From Deltaproteobacteria bacterium (GTDB lineage Bacteria; Desulfobacterota; Desulfobulbia; Desulfobulbales; BM004), in assembly GCA_020346205.1 (NCBI GenBank), contig CP070776.1:787450-793501 (forward strand): a DNA stretch of 6,052 nucleotides, in the 5' to 3' direction. Under the pieces are notes generated by a model. It was not told where the DNA came from. It ran no database searches and saw nothing but the letters and a program-made list of their open reading frames with translations. A program made the translations under genes and the position numbers. The number at the start of each line of letters is the position of its first letter. Position 1 is the stretch's first letter. Below are positions 4,878-6,052 of the stretch, in pieces.

Positions 4878-6052
4878 TTAGTCCGGTGCCTCACACGCCC
4901 TCCCTTTAAAATTAAAGAAAAGCTTCAAGCCTTTTTTAACCGTATCGGAGAAAATCTTTCCTGCAAGAAATGATCCGGCTACTCTCTTATTTATCTCACC
5001 CAGTGTCGGATAGGGATGAATTGCCCCGGCAAGGGTGGAAAGTTTCACTTTGCCGTTTAATACTGCAACCCATTCACTGAGGAGATCGCCGCCATGTGGG
5101 CCCAGGATCTGGATGCCAACGGGTTTTTCCTTTTCATCCAGGATCATTTTTATCATGCCAGTTTCTTCACCTTCAGCAAGACTTCTGTCATTATCCTTAA
5201 ACTCCTCGGTCCATACGGAATATTTAATTCCAGCTGCGGTTGCCCCCTTTTCGTTCAGACCTATACTGGCCAGTTCCGGACTTGTATAGGTACACCAGGG
5301 AAGATAAGTGTAATCTGTTTTTCGAGGCAGGTGGAATATTGCATTACTGATAACTATTCCTCCCTCATAACCAGCAGCATGAGTAAACTGGTATTTGCCG
5401 GTAATATCCCCAGCTGCATAGATATGTTTGTGGTTTGTACGTAAGCGGCTGTCAACCTCGATGCCTTTATTAGTGAAAGCAAGACCTATGCTATCAAGTC
5501 CCATCCCGCCCACGTTGGGCGCCCTTCCCATGGCAACCAGAAGTGCCTCTGCGGTCAGGGTTGTTGTCTTGCCATTATTATCCTTGAATGTTACCCCTTT
5601 GCTACCATTCTTTGCAGCAATAGTATCAATGGATGACCCGAGAGCAAAGGAGACGCCTTCCTGGGTCAATTTTTCCATAACAGTATCTGCCATGTCCTTG
5701 TCTTCTTTGCTTAATATCTGATTCGAGCGTTGAATGACAGTTACCCTGCTCCCAAGCCTGTTAAATGCCTGGGCCATTTCTATGGCAATGGGTCCGCCGC
5801 CAAGAATTATCATTGATTCTGGCAGGGTATCCATAGAAAAGATATCCTTGTTTGTCAGGTATGGTACTGAATCGAGCCCTTTAAATGGTGGAGCTGAAGG
5901 TGAGGATCCTGTCGCAATGGCCCACGTTTTAGCAGAATATGTTTTACCATTGAGCCGGATGGAATGCTCGTCGATGAATTCAGCCTGGCCGAATTCAACA
6001 CGGGCGCCAAGAGAGCAGAAACGTTCCACAGAGTCATGCTTCTGGATAACAT
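4878..6052 (-). CDS. FAD-dependent pyridine nucleotide-disulfide oxidoreductase, mercuric reductase/Lpd-like (N-terminus outside window)
   Basis: The frame is open to the right edge; in-window residues begin VIQKHDSVERF, so the apparent GTG start at 6029 is internal and the true start lies beyond. Numbering from the GTG: ATGSSP (39-44) closes the first FAD segment. GGGPIAIEMAQAF (77-89) is the NAD(P)H-binding loop, and the second strand ends VTVIQRSN (96-103) without the Glu typical of NAD-specific lipoamide dehydrogenases and much like MerA, hinting at NADPH. MGRAPN (167-172) and YAAGDI (204-209) are the second FAD segment. The dimerisation domain (about 243-355) contains HPYPTLGE (338-345). 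Lipoamide dehydrogenase has HxHPTxxE there, the second His being the catalytic base; here it is Tyr. The redox-active CXXXXC and the GXGXXG would be in the missing part. It is therefore unlikely to be a true lipoamide dehydrogenase. It has no C-terminal vicinal Cys pair, unlike MerA. The substrate is unknown. Confidence 0.9.
   Translation of the reverse strand, partial: VIQKHDSVERFCSLGARVEFGQAEFIDEHSIRLNGKTYSAKTWAIATGSSPSAPPFKGLDSVPYLTNKDIFSMDTLPESMIILGGGPIAIEMAQAFNRLGSRVTVIQRSNQILSKEDKDMADTVMEKLTQEGVSFALGSSIDTIAAKNGSKGVTFKDNNGKTTTLTAEALLVAMGRAPNVGGMGLDSIGLAFTNKGIEVDSRLRTNHKHIYAAGDITGKYQFTHAAGYEGGIVISNAIFHLPRKTDYTYLPWCTYTSPELASIGLNEKGATAAGIKYSVWTEEFKDNDRSLAEGEETGMIKMILDEKEKPVGIQILGPHGGDLLSEWVAVLNGKVKLSTLAGAIHPYPTLGEINKRVAGSFLAGKIFSDTVKKGLKLFFNFKGRACEAPD

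Noticed and set aside
5035..5721. Three plus-strand frames within the oxidoreductase gene
   Set aside because: They are antisense to a gene with all the expected FAD and NAD(P) motifs.

Overview
The window looks like chromosomal DNA of an anaerobic, moderately AT-rich Desulfobacterota bacterium (Desulfuromonadales/Geobacter-like or a sulfate-reducing relative). The grounds are two multiheme c-type cytochromes built from c7-type triheme domains, a sigma-54-type promoter in front of them, an iron-sulfur-flavoprotein-like FMN protein, and a mercuric reductase/lipoamide dehydrogenase-like flavoprotein. The lineage is an inference from gene content only; there is no rRNA or other marker.

Layout. 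(1) Positions 1-788, minus strand: an ankyrin-repeat lipoprotein whose 3' end lies outside the window. (2) Positions 810-1347: a 538-bp divergent intergenic region with a good -24/-12 (sigma-54) promoter at 1273-1288, an 8-bp inverted repeat further upstream, and a small hairpin just before the ribosome binding site. (3) Positions 1348-3290, plus strand: a compact three-gene unit of hexaheme cytochrome, small secreted three-cysteine helical protein and paralogous hexaheme cytochrome. It is closed by a rho-independent terminator at 3405-3435. (4) Positions 3528-4103, plus strand: a flavodoxin-fold FMN protein with a compact four-cysteine motif. It converges on (5) positions 4162-4713, minus strand, a Rossmann/SLOG-like protein of unknown role, and the two share a bidirectional terminator at 4112-4142. 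(6) Positions 4878-6052, minus strand: an FAD/NAD(P)-dependent disulfide-oxidoreductase-family protein whose N-terminus lies outside the window.

How it fits together. The core is the cytochrome operon. Both cytochromes carry a signal peptide and six CXXCH motifs arranged as two triheme modules. Each module keeps two distal histidines plus one methionine between its first and second heme motifs. This is the pattern expected for c7 modules with two bis-His hemes and one His/Met heme, as known from the Geobacter GSU1996 'nanowire' cytochrome. The small protein between them is exported too and is presumably a partner, but its function is unknown. The sigma-54 promoter suggests activator-dependent expression of the unit. 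The flavoprotein genes are redox genes with their own signals and no demonstrated link to the cytochromes.

The most noteworthy items are the sigma-54-driven cytochrome / small Cys protein / cytochrome unit, the inferred His/Met hemes, and the ankyrin lipoprotein divergent from it. No mobile element, CRISPR array, tRNA or rRNA was seen.
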